From Trema orientale (lineage: Eukaryota; Streptophyta; Magnoliopsida; Rosales; Cannabaceae): a stretch of DNA of 64,000 nucleotides. The position numbers and the translations under genes were made by a program. Below are positions 12,262-23,285 of the stretch, in pieces. The DNA lies in assembly GCA_002914845.1 (NCBI GenBank), contig JXTC01000664.1, forward strand, positions 62,001 through 126,000, in the 5' to 3' direction. Below the pieces are notes generated by a model. The model had not been told where the DNA came from. It did no database searches and worked only from the letters and a program-made list of their open reading frames with translations. How positions within the stretch are numbered: the first letter of the stretch is position 1; each line of letters starts with the position of its first letter.

Positions 12262-15083
12262 ATTACTATTATTAGTCCGATTTTCAATTTAAATCCACCA
12301 TTTTGTGTTAAAAATCAGAAAATTTTGTTTAGATTAATTGCAATATTGTTTTGAAGAATCAAAAATATTATTCAATCTTAAATTACACACTTAGTTCCAA
12401 TTTAGCCCTTGTACTTTCAAAATTCCCAATTAAGCTCTTAAACTATTGATTATGTTTAAAAATGCGCAATGTGAACGTTGTTATAACTTTGGGTTATTAT
12501 TAAAAAAAAAAAAAGAACTTACGTCTTTGGTTATATCAAATAAAATCTTGAATTTTTTAATTTTAGCAAGAAAAATCTTGGGTTTTCGGTTATATCAATT
12601 AAAGCATTTATAAGAAATGCCCTTTTTTTAGATCAATTTTAAAAAGACCATTTTTTACACCTATTTAATAAACGATCATTTTATAATTTTATTTTGATAA
12701 ATGACCGCTTTTTAGTTGATCTATTTTTTTTTTTAAATAATTATTTTTATACAAAATAAATCAAATTTTAAAAAATAAATCAATGTATTTTGATCTATTA
12801 ACTGTGAAAAAGGTCATTTTTTAAATAATTTTCAAAATTCAGCCATATGGCTAGAAAGCCCTATCAATTAAAACCTTAAGATTTCTAATCTTGTCAAATT
12901 AAGCCCTAAACAACCATATGATAAAAATTTGGTATGCAAAAGTATAATATGACTAAGAAATGACTTTATTTCTTAGTTGTTTTATACTTTTGAACCTTTT
13001 TTTTTTTTTTTTAAATTTGTTTAACTAAAACAAGTCAATTTTTTTGATATAGAACGATATCATTTTCATTCCAGTTGGGATACTTGACTATGAGAATAGC
13101 CTTGCACAGTATTGTATGACACTCTACACAAAGGGAAAGATTTAGGCATAATTTGGTTGGATTTTATTATCAAAATATTTTATTTGTTATAATCAGAAAC
13201 TCAAGGTTCTTTTTCTTTTTGGTGGTTAAAATTAGGAAATTCTCAGGTTTTTGTTTTTATATTTTTCTAAAATAATCAAAAAGTGAAGTTTTTTTTTTAT
13301 AATTTTTTTTTTGCGAAATTAAAAACCTAAGTTTGTTGTTGTTGTTATTGTTTTTTTCCTTATCATATCCCTTAAAATTTTGGATGAAATATTCTCCTGA
13401 TACCATGCAATTTTTGGGTTTTTTTACAATGTTCTTAAATTTCGTCCTATGGTTTAATTTTATTAGTGGCCCTTAAATTATAATCATTGTACCAAAGTTA
13501 CTAAACTTTTAACTTAGATAGTTTGCTACCCTGAATCTTGATATTCTCAAGGCCATTTTTCTAATAGAAAAATTATCAAATTGAAAAGGCATAATGATCA
13601 ATTCATACACAATAAAGTTGTATGTAAATTTGAGGGTAAAAGTTGCACAAAAATAAAAATTAAAAGGCTAAAATAATCCAAAAATGTTAATATAATTTTG
13701 ACATAAAAATGACATTTGGTTCGATGGAATGAGATGAAAATAATAAACTAAATAAATAGAACTGGAACAGAACTAGAAGTGATATTCCAATTTAATTAAT
13801 GAAATTATAATAAACACGCTTTTTGGATATCTAAGTAAGGCAAATGGGAAAAGTCGAGTTTTAGAAAAATTAGCTAAAGAGTAGAAATGAGAGTCTTATT
13901 TTTTACTTATTTGGAAGGAAAAAAAACAATTCCACAGTGTGATACGATTATAATTTCAAATAAATCACGAGAATTTTCACCTCTATGAAAAAAAATAATA
14001 ATATAAATATTTATAAATGCTCACACACTCCCTGACGAAAAAAAGAAAAAGAAAAAGAAAAAGAAAAGAAATGTTCACACAGAATTTAAAATTAAAAGGA
14101 AAAAAAAAAGAAGAAGAAGAAGGAATTAGTCCAACATAGCTGGCAAGTTGAAAAGGCGTGTTGAGAGGATTACAATAGTCTCGGCAAGTAAGTGATTGTG
14201 ATACGCCAAAAGCTTTGATATTCGAAACACACACACAAAGTCACAACACGCTCCTACAGCGCGCAAGCTAGCAGACAAGCGTAGACCCAACGACACCACC
14301 ACTTATAATCTTAAACTATTGCTTGCTATTCCAATTCAATTGCCACTGCACGGATTCCAATCTCGGTTTCCAATTTTGTCCCTATTCGTTTCCTCCCTTA
14401 TGCCTGTGTTTGGGTAACGGTTCTAAGTCTTAAACAAATTTAAAAAAGAAAAATCACTAAATCAGAATTTGGAATCGTAGAAAAGAAAGAAAAAACTTAA
14501 GTAATTATGCATTTGTTATAAAATTCGAATCTTATTCTACGAAACTTTCATATAAAAAATTGATAGTATGAAACATTTCTTTATTATTTTTATATAGAAA
14601 CTGTTCTATAATTTAAATTTTATACTAAACACGTAATTTTGAGTTAGGATGGATTAGATATTTCTTAAAAAATAGAATGAAATAATTCTTCTACGAAATA
14701 AATGTAATTATGATTTTATTAGAATAATAATAATAATTTTTTTACTAAAAATGTAGTCAAATAATGGAATGTATTTTTTTTAATTGGAATGATTTTTTTT
14801 TTTTTTTGGAATGAAGGAAAACATGCCCAACCAAGTTAAACCGCCAAAATTTGATTTAGGACAACTCTCACTCTCAGTTACTCTAACATAAATAAACATC
14901 AATATAATAGTCCTAGTATAGTAATAATATTTATTTATTTACTTGACTCTCTCACCGGTGTTTTGCTTTTGACCAACGCTTTTAGCGCGCGTGAGGAGGT
15001 TTCGTCCTCGTGTTGGTCTTCTTATCCTGCGCACCCCTGACACACCTTCACCGGTCTCACTCACTGACAAGTGACCAGCCTCT
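12262..15083. other. intergenic, promoter-side DNA of the TRM-like gene
   Basis: No gene is supported. The region is AT-rich with poly(T) and poly(A) runs. From about 14220 the base composition becomes less AT-rich (GCGCGCAAGC, and TTTTAGCGCGCGTGAGG near 14980), which fits the upstream region of the gene that begins near 15100. Confidence 0.45.
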
Positions 15084-15091
15084 TTTATATA
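15084..15091 (+). promoter_or_regulatory. probable TATA box of the TRM-like gene
   Basis: TTTATATA stands about 25-30 bp upstream of the start of a GA-rich leader and about 860 bp upstream of the chosen start codon. The position is plausible for a core promoter of a gene with a long leader, but no transcript end is visible from sequence alone. Confidence 0.4.
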
Positions 15092-15109
15092 GAGACACAG
15101 TAACACTCT

Positions 15110-15112
<3 letters not shown>

Positions 15113-15146
<34 letters not shown>
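15113..15146 (+). repeat. (GA)n microsatellite in the 5' leader
   Basis: About 17 AG dinucleotide units lie just downstream of the probable TATA box. GA/CT tracts in plant leaders are known binding sites for BPC/GAGA-type factors. That role here is inference. The tract is also likely to be length-polymorphic. Confidence 0.75.
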
Positions 15147-15151
<5 letters not shown>

Positions 15152-15166
15152 CTTTTGAGGTCGAGC

Positions 15167-15226
15167 ATGGCAGAGAGAGAGGCTCCTCTTCTTCGGTTCT
15201 TCCTCGAGCTACATAGCCTACACTGA
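15167..15226 (+). promoter_or_regulatory. candidate upstream ORF (19 codons plus stop) in the TRM-like leader
   Basis: An ATG at 15167 just after the GA tract opens a short frame that starts MAEREAPLL and stops at 15226, far upstream of the main start at 15945. If the transcript begins near 15110 this is the first AUG a ribosome meets. Nothing shows that it is translated or conserved. Confidence 0.3.
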
Positions 15227-15944
15227 AACGATCTCTTGGTAATCGCGATACATAATACGTCAAGTCGTTTGGTCCTTTAAACGTTTCAGAGCTTTTTCAT
15301 GCTTTCGATTCGATTTCATAATCATAGATAATCCCGTTCTCCAATCTACTACTCTGCCTGCTATACCTCAGAGCTCAGACCCAGCTTTTCCTTTGGAATT
15401 TTCTAGTTGTATTTTGTACCCTCCTCTCCTCAATAAGAGTTATATATAATATATATTTATTTATTTATTTTTGAGTGTGCGCAGATATGTCGTAGTCCTA
15501 CTGTGCGTCGTCGTTTTTGGCAGAGCATTGTCGAGTTGCTTTCGGCTCAGCCCTGTTCCATGGACAGACAGCTGAGCTGTTCTTCTTCCTGCTCTTGCTC
15601 CTCTCTTTAGCCCTCTTTCAGAGTTGTACGGGCTCTCCTGTTTTCTTGTACCATTTTATCTCTTCTTCTTCTTCTGCCTTTTCGAATATTTGATGATTTT
15701 ACTGTGTACTTGTGGTGATCTGGGTCGAAATGTGAGTGTGCAACTAGACAGAAAACTGGGTTGTATGAGTCGTATTTCGACAATGCTGAACTGGGTTTCA
15801 AATATTTGAAGCTACTTTGGTGGATTTCATGGAGATTTTGGGTTTATAGCCGTTGAGCTTGACAAGGTGATAATTTTGGTTTGAACGGTTTATCACAGTT
15901 TTTACCCTTTTGGGGGCGTGAGTTGTCTTGGTTGTGTTAGAGAA

Positions 15945-18900
15945 ATGAATGAGAGTTTGGGGAAGACGACGACGACAACAACGACAACGTCGTCTTTGGC
16001 CATTACAGAAAAGAAGACTCGTAGGCCTGGTGGTTCTGTTGGTATCTTCTTCCAGCTCTTTAATTGGAACCGCAGGTTCGCCGAGAAGAAGCTCTTCTCC
16101 AAGAGATTGCTTCCTCCTGGTTAGTACTCTCTGCCCATCACAACCATCCACATTGTTATTCTTTCTCTCTTAAGCACACACGTACATACCAGTTCACTTT
16201 ATATAAAGAGAGAGTTTTGATTGTTGTGTGTTGCTTGGATGTTGTACCAGTTCGTTCAAAACACGCTTCTAAGAAGTTTAGAGGAGATGAAAAGATGCCT
16301 AAGCTTCATTTGGTAGGCATTAATGGAGATTGTTCTTTGGTTTTCATGTCTACTTCACCTTTTTGTTTTTTCCCCCTTCTTCTGATTTTCCCTTTCTCTT
16401 TTGCAATAACAGATTGCTGATGAAAACAAGGGCGGCTTTCCCAACATGAAGAAACATGGGACTCGTAGTGTTGATTTAGAGCATAGCTATGAAACTCGGT
16501 CACCGAGTCTGGTTGCTAGGCTCATGGGTCTTGAATCCATGCCTGCCATTTGTGAGAAGCCCAAAAAAGGCTTTTCTGATGGTTGTGGTAATGGGGAAAA
16601 GAAATTTATGAATGAGATATGTAGTGGGTCTGGTAAAGAAGGTATGAATTTGGAGAGAGGAAGCGTAAAGCAGATTGAATCTCGCCCTCAGAAGCTTCAA
16701 AAAACAGAGCGGTTTGAGAGAAAAGCAGTGACTAAGTTTGGTGCTGAGGCACTTCAAATCAAGAGTGTTTTATCGCGGTCAAGAAAGCATCATCACCACC
16801 ATCAACCTAAGTTTGTTTCTCCGGTTAAGAGCCCGAGGATTCCCTCTGGAAAGAATGTTTCTCGGACCTCCCGGCTGTTCGATGCAGCTAGTAAGATTTT
16901 GGAACCCGGGTTGCAATCTACAAGCAAAGCAAAATGTGCTATTACGTATTCAAGTTCCGTTCATTATCCTCCCAACAACGAGGTTGTGACAGAGACAGTG
17001 GTGGTTAAATCAGAGGAGCTACCTAAACAATCTTGTTATGGTGGAAATGTGGCCAAATCTCTGATGGGGCAGAGTTCTTGCAAAAATTGTGGTAATTTGC
17101 TAGATGTTGTTGACTGCAGACCAAATGTAGATGACGGGCCATCCGCATTTCCATCTTTTGGTTCGAGTTTCGTCAGTGGTTCACCTTCTGAGGGAACAGA
17201 AAGGAGTAAACCAAGGTTGCCGATCTCCTCCGTTGGGCAAAAAAATGAAGACGTTTTTCATAGAAGTTGGGACCAACCTGTATCTCAAAAGAAGGAAGAA
17301 ATGGTCTATGCACAATTGAATAGTAGACCAATTACAGAGCGAAAGTCTTTGCCTCATGAAGGGCAAGCTCCATGGCAGTCATTGAGCCAACCCTGTAATT
17401 TTCAGAGTTCTCAGTCAACTTCATTTGACTTAAAGCACCGAGTTCCAATACAGGAACAGATGCCATTAGGCCGGGATAGAATTCCACCAAGATCGAAAGT
17501 GAACAATTTGGATACCAGAAGAGTCTCATCAGCTGCAAATGCAGTGAGAGGGACCAAAGACTTTGTTTCCTTAAACCGAAGCTTAAGTGGTCGTACTAGA
17601 CCAAAGGTGACTACAAAAGAGGAGAATCCCAAGTTTGTTCCAGAGAGGAAAGCTTTTAATGGACGAGATGAAAGTCTACCTCAATTAAGAAGCTCAGTGC
17701 GGAAAAGAAGGACAAATAACCTCAATGGTCAAGTTGAAAGTAGGGGATTTCTTGGTTCGACTCCTACAAAATCGAGGAGTATTCCGTGTGATTCATTGAC
17801 AGGAAAAGTGTTGGGACTGAATGCTCTTCCAATGAACCGTACTTGTGTTAGAAGTAGATTAGTTGGTCCAAGAGAAGGTAATGGAGCCACTAAAAGCAAT
17901 AGCAATGACGTTATTTCTTTCACCTTTAACTCCCCTATAAGGCAAAAGCCTGGAAGCTCATCGGAAATGGTGGAGAAGACAATGGATGATGACACAAATA
18001 AATCTTTTCAACAACCGGTGTTTTTAAAAGGAGATTCTATAGCTGCCCTTCTTGAACAAAAATTGAAGGAACTGACTAGTCAAGAAGATGATGAATTGGC
18101 AATAGGTGGTCCACCTAAGAAATCAACCGCCATGATTCTCCAGGAGCTGATATCTGCTTTAACTGCAGAGCGGCCAGATATAGCATCGCCGTCCATTGTA
18201 AGCCGTCTTTCATTTGCACACTACTCGAATTTCTAACTTTACATTTGAAGTGCTATCATCCCATCATGCATCATTCTAGAATATTTCTACTGGAACTGTT
18301 ATTTTAGTATTTGATTTTTAATATAGTAGTTGGTAAATCCATTTGCATGTCTAGAGTCTTGGCAAATCATCTGTTGCAAGCTTTACTGTCGTTAGCTGAA
18401 CTAGTTAAGCATACCTACGGGCAAAATTGTTTTTGATTTGGGGACTTTGGACGATATAATTTGATAATGTTATGAATCGGACAACCTGTAACAGAAGTAG
18501 TTAGAGAACTTCAACTTGTTCTTGTTTTTAATGTTGGATTAATATATGGAAATATTTGTACTCATTCTGTATTAGATATCTGTTTCCTTCTGTGATATGT
18601 TTTTAGGATGCCTGTTTTCTGCTCAAGGAGCTTTTAAGAGTTTAGGAAATTCAGTGTGAAATATGTGGTTGAGGAAAAAAAGGAACAGAGATAGAACTTG
18701 TACATGTCAATTGAGATGGAGGAAATATGATGTAATTATGTCGATTCTCAAATCCAATTTTATCACATAGTGGCTCCTTAATATGGGTAGAATGCAGAAG
18801 GGAACTAATCCACGATTTTCACCCGTCATATTATAGTATTTTTGTATACGAATCAGTCATATGCTTTTCCTATTCTGCCTGTTATTTGGCTAAAGTAATT

Positions 18901-20199
18901 CCTTATGTCAATGGTTTGTCGCTCAATTACAATTTCCATTGCAAGTCTGTCATACTTATTATTCTGTCCCTTCATCTAGGTTTTCCTTGTTAATAGCTGA
19001 GTGTTGTCAAAAGTCAATTTCTGGTTCTGTGCTCTGCCTGCTTGGTTCACATAGCTGATTGATTTAATTACAATGGTCATTTTTCTCTTATATATTTTTA
19101 GCTTTGTTCTGGGACTGATGCAGAAAGTGGTATTGCAATTATCTTTTCTGAACAGAAGGATTTTTTTTTTTGTTCTTCTCAGGTTCAAACAAAGCATGAA
19201 GGATCAGCTGGAGTTTCTCATGTCGTTGATCATTTGAGCCCAGGATCTGTTCTTGAAGCCTCATTCTCTTCTAGTAGTCTGGATGAAAGCGCAGGTACTT
19301 AGAATTACATGATAGAGAATGAACCTTTTTTTTCCTTTTAATTTATTTATAGAAAGATTAGAGAATGAACTTGTTTTTTTTCATCTAGTACATCACTTTT
19401 ACACGTGAATCTGATATTGAGATTTATAGCTTGTCTAAGAATTCTTGTCCATTTGCTGGTAATTCCAGGGCATATGGTGTACACGGACTCTGTGGATTAC
19501 TCCAGCGATAATATGCATAACTTGGGACCAGATACTGATCTTCTGGATTCTGCTACCTCATTGGGAAAAGAGACGACTGGTTGTGAGGGGGTGACAGCTC
19601 TTGTCAGCAATGTTTCTCGAATATTAGATAGCATCAATTTTGATGAGGGAAGATTAACAGAGAGCAAGCTGGTTCATGCCAAGGATGTTATGGTGAATGC
19701 TGAACTGTTGTTTGGAAATGTGACACTGTATTGCTTAGACGGGAGGGAAGGTCTGTTCATCGGCCCCATACTTCTTGATCTGGAGACGGTCGCCGCCAAT
19801 GTTGCCTGGACAAATATCAATGTCTTTACTAATGGGGACGCCAACAAAACGGGAAACCAATTTAAAGTCTTCCTTTTTGACTGCCTCGTAGAATGTTTAG
19901 ATTCAAAATATGGACAATACACTAATTTGAAACTCGAAGCTTGGACAAGATTTCCTTCATGCATGAACCGGGAGAGGATAATTGGAGAACTTGAAAAGGA
20001 GATGAATAAATGGACATCATTGGCTGGGATGATTCCAGACGAGATTGTGGAATGGGAAATGAGCCATGGCCTGGGAAAATGGACAAATTTTGATATCGAA
20101 GCTTTTGAGGCTGGTGATGAAGTATGTTGCGACATTTTTCAAGCTCTGGTTGATGAAACTTTGATCGATCTTTGGGAATGCAGGCGGGGTTCCTTTTGA
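15945..20199 (+). CDS. TON1-recruiting-motif (TRM6/7/8-like) protein, DUF3741 and DUF4378
   Basis: Five coding exons with GT-AG junctions in phase: 15945-16119, 16251-16312, 16413-18197, 19183-19294 and 19469-20199, giving about 954 residues. The N-terminus has a threonine run and then SVGIFFQLFNWNRRFAEKKL, typical of the TRM6/7/8 group. LVARLMGLESMP (about residues 112-123) is the DUF3741 signature. A histidine run lies in exon 3. The last exon (from about residue 765) has the DUF4378 features, with KDVMVNAELLFGN near its start and an acidic, tryptophan-rich end. Known TRM proteins bind TON1 and recruit it to cortical microtubules, and some control cell elongation. That role is inferred from family membership. 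The start was chosen because the conserved N-terminal block follows directly. An upstream in-frame ATG at 15918 would add only nine residues. No disabling change was seen. Confidence 0.88.
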
Positions 20200-20521
20200 G
20201 TTTTGGACCACAACCCTCCACTAGTTTTGAGTTTCTTTTGTTTAAGTTACTGAAACATGCCACAGCTTTGTTGATCCAAGGAATTTGATAATTTTTTGTA
20301 CAAATTAGTGAATGGTATTAGTGCAGGGCTATTAGAGTTAGATGAACTGTGTCTATTGTCTATAAACGCTTGTTGGATGTAATTTGTTCTGCAATAGGCA
20401 ACTAGTAAATGACTTGTTCAGTGATCCCAAAATGTCGGAACTTTTTCAAGCCAGGCAAAACCCAGATGATAGAACTCTTTGTTTCATGTTTAGACATTAC
20501 ATGATCATGCATCACTTACTG
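20200..20521 (+). other. 3' flank of the TRM-like gene
   Basis: AT-rich sequence after the TGA stop at 20197-20199, probably the 3' UTR. No other feature seen. Confidence 0.4.
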
Positions 20522-20866
20522 TATGCAATTATTGCTTCATTTTCTCATGTGTGATCGAATTAATTACGGTTTGTTTGTTGTGTGTTCTTTGGTCAAAATC
20601 AACAATTGATTCAGAAAAGAGTTGAATGAATTAAAAGCAAAATAAGTAGATAAATTAACTCAAGGTGAACACATTGAAAGTAAAACCATCACCCAATGGT
20701 ATGCAATTATTGCTTCAGTTTCTCATGTGTGATCGAATTAAATACAATTTGTTTGTTGTGTGTTCTTTGGTCAAATCAACAATTGATTAAGAAAAGAGTT
20801 GAATGAACTAAAAGCAAAATAAGTAGATAAATTAACTCAAGGTGAAACACAATGAAAGTAAAACCA
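20522..20866. repeat. tandem duplication, two units of about 170 bp
   Basis: Unit 1 (about 20522-20690) and unit 2 (about 20700-20866) are head-to-tail and highly similar. They share TATGCAATTATTGCTTCA, CTCATGTGTGATCGAATTAA and AAGCAAAATAAGTAGATAAA, with small substitutions and single-base indels. The duplication sits between two convergent genes, probably in or near their 3' UTRs. Confidence 0.85.
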
Positions 20867-21120
20867 GATCAATTCCTTGGTTACTATATTATAATATCAA
20901 AATCCCAAATCCCAGTTACATGATCTCATGCTTTACCCAACAAGAGTAGTGGTAATTAAAACCTAAAAACATAACCCAAAAAAATGAAATAACCCGGAAA
21001 AAAAAAAAGAAAAAAAAAAGATAATATTCAACAGGGAAACAAATTGAATGATATGATCAAAGATTGAATATTGAAGAAATCAAATCACAAACGCAGAAAC
21101 CCAAAGCCCAAATTGCTGTT

Positions 21121-21786
21121 TCAAAACGCTCTATAACCCAACACAGTCTGTCTCCCACCACCTCTAGTTCCTCTGTTTTCGCCATTAATGGCGTTAGCCG
21201 CGGCTGAAGAAAGCCCCTTCAAATCCTCGAGACTGGCATAGCTCTTCCTCGCCATTAAAACCCTCTTATCCCCACCATTCGCCGACTTACTCCCTCTCGA
21301 GTTAGTCAAAACCTTGCTGCTAACCTTGGACCAATTCTTTCCCGGAGGAGTCATCTCCATCACCGGCGGCAGATTCGCGGCCGCCGGGGGAGGCTTCCGA
21401 TTCTCTTTCCTCAGCACGGCGGAGAAGTCCGGCACCGACTGAGCCAGAACCGAGGACCCTTTTCGGCCACCGGTCAAACCAGTCTGGAACTTGACCTGTT
21501 TCTTCTGAGGGGTCAGTTTCGGTTCCGGGTCTTCAAACTCTTGGTGCATGGCGTTGTTCCTCATTCTGAGCTTGGATTCTCTGAGTTCGGCGTAGGCGCT
21601 GTACCGTGGTCCTCTCTCCATGATGAAGCTCTCTGTTGTGAGTTTCAATGGAACCGGTTGCTCTGAATCGGAGGAATTCTGAGAGAGGATCAGAGAAATT
21701 GGGTCCAGTGAATGAAAAAGGGATTGAAGAGCCGGGTTTGGATGATGATGATGGGTTTGTTGTAAAGAGACGTTAGGCTCCGCCAT
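21121..21786 (-). CDS. uncharacterised plant protein, 221 aa, single exon
   Basis: An uninterrupted reading frame starting MAEPNVSLQQT and ending LGYRAF. It has a histidine run near residue 12. The most distinctive block is ESFIMERGPRYSAYAELRES at about residues 53-72, followed by a basic KLRMR. I recall this block from small plant proteins of unknown function, but I cannot name the family with confidence. The middle is basic and rich in serine and proline, with no membrane segment or signal peptide, and the protein looks largely disordered. Upstream of the start the coding strand has a CT-rich leader (complement of the GA-rich stretch at 21965-21990). It runs convergently towards the TRM-like gene. 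Function unknown. Confidence 0.75.
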   Translation of the reverse strand: MAEPNVSLQQTHHHHPNPALQSLFHSLDPISLILSQNSSDSEQPVPLKLTTESFIMERGPRYSAYAELRESKLRMRNNAMHQEFEDPEPKLTPQKKQVKFQTGLTGGRKGSSVLAQSVPDFSAVLRKENRKPPPAAANLPPVMEMTPPGKNWSKVSSKVLTNSRGSKSANGGDKRVLMARKSYASLEDLKGLSSAAANAINGENRGTRGGGRQTVLGYRAF

Positions 21787-23285
21787 TGTTGAGGAATTCG
21801 AGGTCTTAGCTCTGATTTTCTTTGTTGATTGCAGAGCTTTCTCTCTTTGGCTTTGGTTTTGATGCTTTTGATTGATTAGTAATGGTTTCTGTGGTTTATT
21901 CTTGAGATTTTCCGTACTTTGAAATAGTTAAAAGATTTCGGATTGTAACGGTCTAAAAAATGAGGGGGAGAGAGAGAATAGAGAGAGAAAAACCCTTTTG
22001 CTTTTTATTCTTCTTTTTTCTTACTCCCAACGTTCTAATCTGAAGTGGGTCCCTTTGAAAATCCAAAAGGCCATGAATCAGCTTTGGATTCCATATCGAC
22101 CGTCTGATTTGACTAAATATTGATGATTTCCATTTTGACTTAATGCTATCTTATTTGGAAGCGCAACGTGGTTAACTTGAGCCAATGCATGTTTATTATA
22201 AGCTAAGGGGTTCGAAATTTGAGTGGGTTTTACCACGTATCATTAAATGACCCCACATCAATGAATGGTTGAGATTAATTAGATACGGATTGAGATTGAT
22301 CACACGATCCATTGTAACATTACTAAACATTCGTGAGCTAAACTAAGACAAGAAGAGATTAGTATTTTTCTATTTTCCGGAAAAAAGGATATTTTGTTGT
22401 GACTTTCCTACCCAAAAAAAAAAAATAAATAAATAAAAGAGAGAAAAAAAGGTCGGCTATTTGGAGCCCCTTTTTTTTTTTTGTTTTGTTTTGTTGTGTC
22501 ATCTACATAAAGGTACCAAGTCGGCCTTTTTATTTAATTTTTTTTGTGCTCTAAGTGATCCAAGTTGGTCATTTGAGAGCTCTATGTCTATGGTTTCCAC
22601 TTGGATGGAAATTTAGGCTGCAAATGACCAAGTAGTGGCAACTGAATGTCAAGACTTGGAGAATGAGTCTTCGGGTTCGGGTCGAAGATGTAGAAATCTT
22701 CCACGAAAAGAAAAAGTCCAATCTTTTTTTATTGATTTTAATTGGATATATTTTTATTTAAGAATTCTAGTGCTAACTAGTAATAAAGTTTCACACTAAC
22801 AAATATAAGGAATTCATTTCTTGTTATTCTGAATGAATAAACAGAGAGCTTCGATGGGCATTTTTGTATCAATATTACAATCCAACCAAACGGTAGACAA
22901 AAAATAAAAAGTTCATACTCGGCCTCTAATATCCCTCCTCTTCCATTACTCGAGTAATCCTTACGGTAAAAGCAAAGTTAAAAAACGTGAATACATAAAA
23001 AGCAAATTATAAAAACATCGAGTGCTTTTATTATAGTTGTGCTCAGCAAAAAGGTCACGTCAGAAACATACTTTTAAAAACACCTTATGGCTCCTGATAC
23101 CTGTACTTTTTAAAAGAAGTTGAAGCAATTGCAAAAGCGAAAATCCATAGCACAATTTCTGAAAATTTACCACAGGCGAATCTTTCATCACACACGTAAA
23201 ATTGGAAGCATACTATCTAAGGACACTATCAAATAAGACCTTCTACGAACACTTGAGCTCAACAGAGACGGACAAATTTTAATGG
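21787..23285. other. intergenic between two minus-strand genes
   Basis: The left part (21787 to about 22100) is the probable leader and promoter of the 221-residue protein. The right part next to 23285 is the 3' UTR of the peptidyl-tRNA hydrolase gene. The middle is AT-rich with poly(A) and poly(T) runs and no gene. Confidence 0.5.

Noticed and set aside
11979..12292. Overlapping open frames around 12 kb on both strands
   Set aside because: Artefacts of the 200-N gap and the adjoining poly(T) run.
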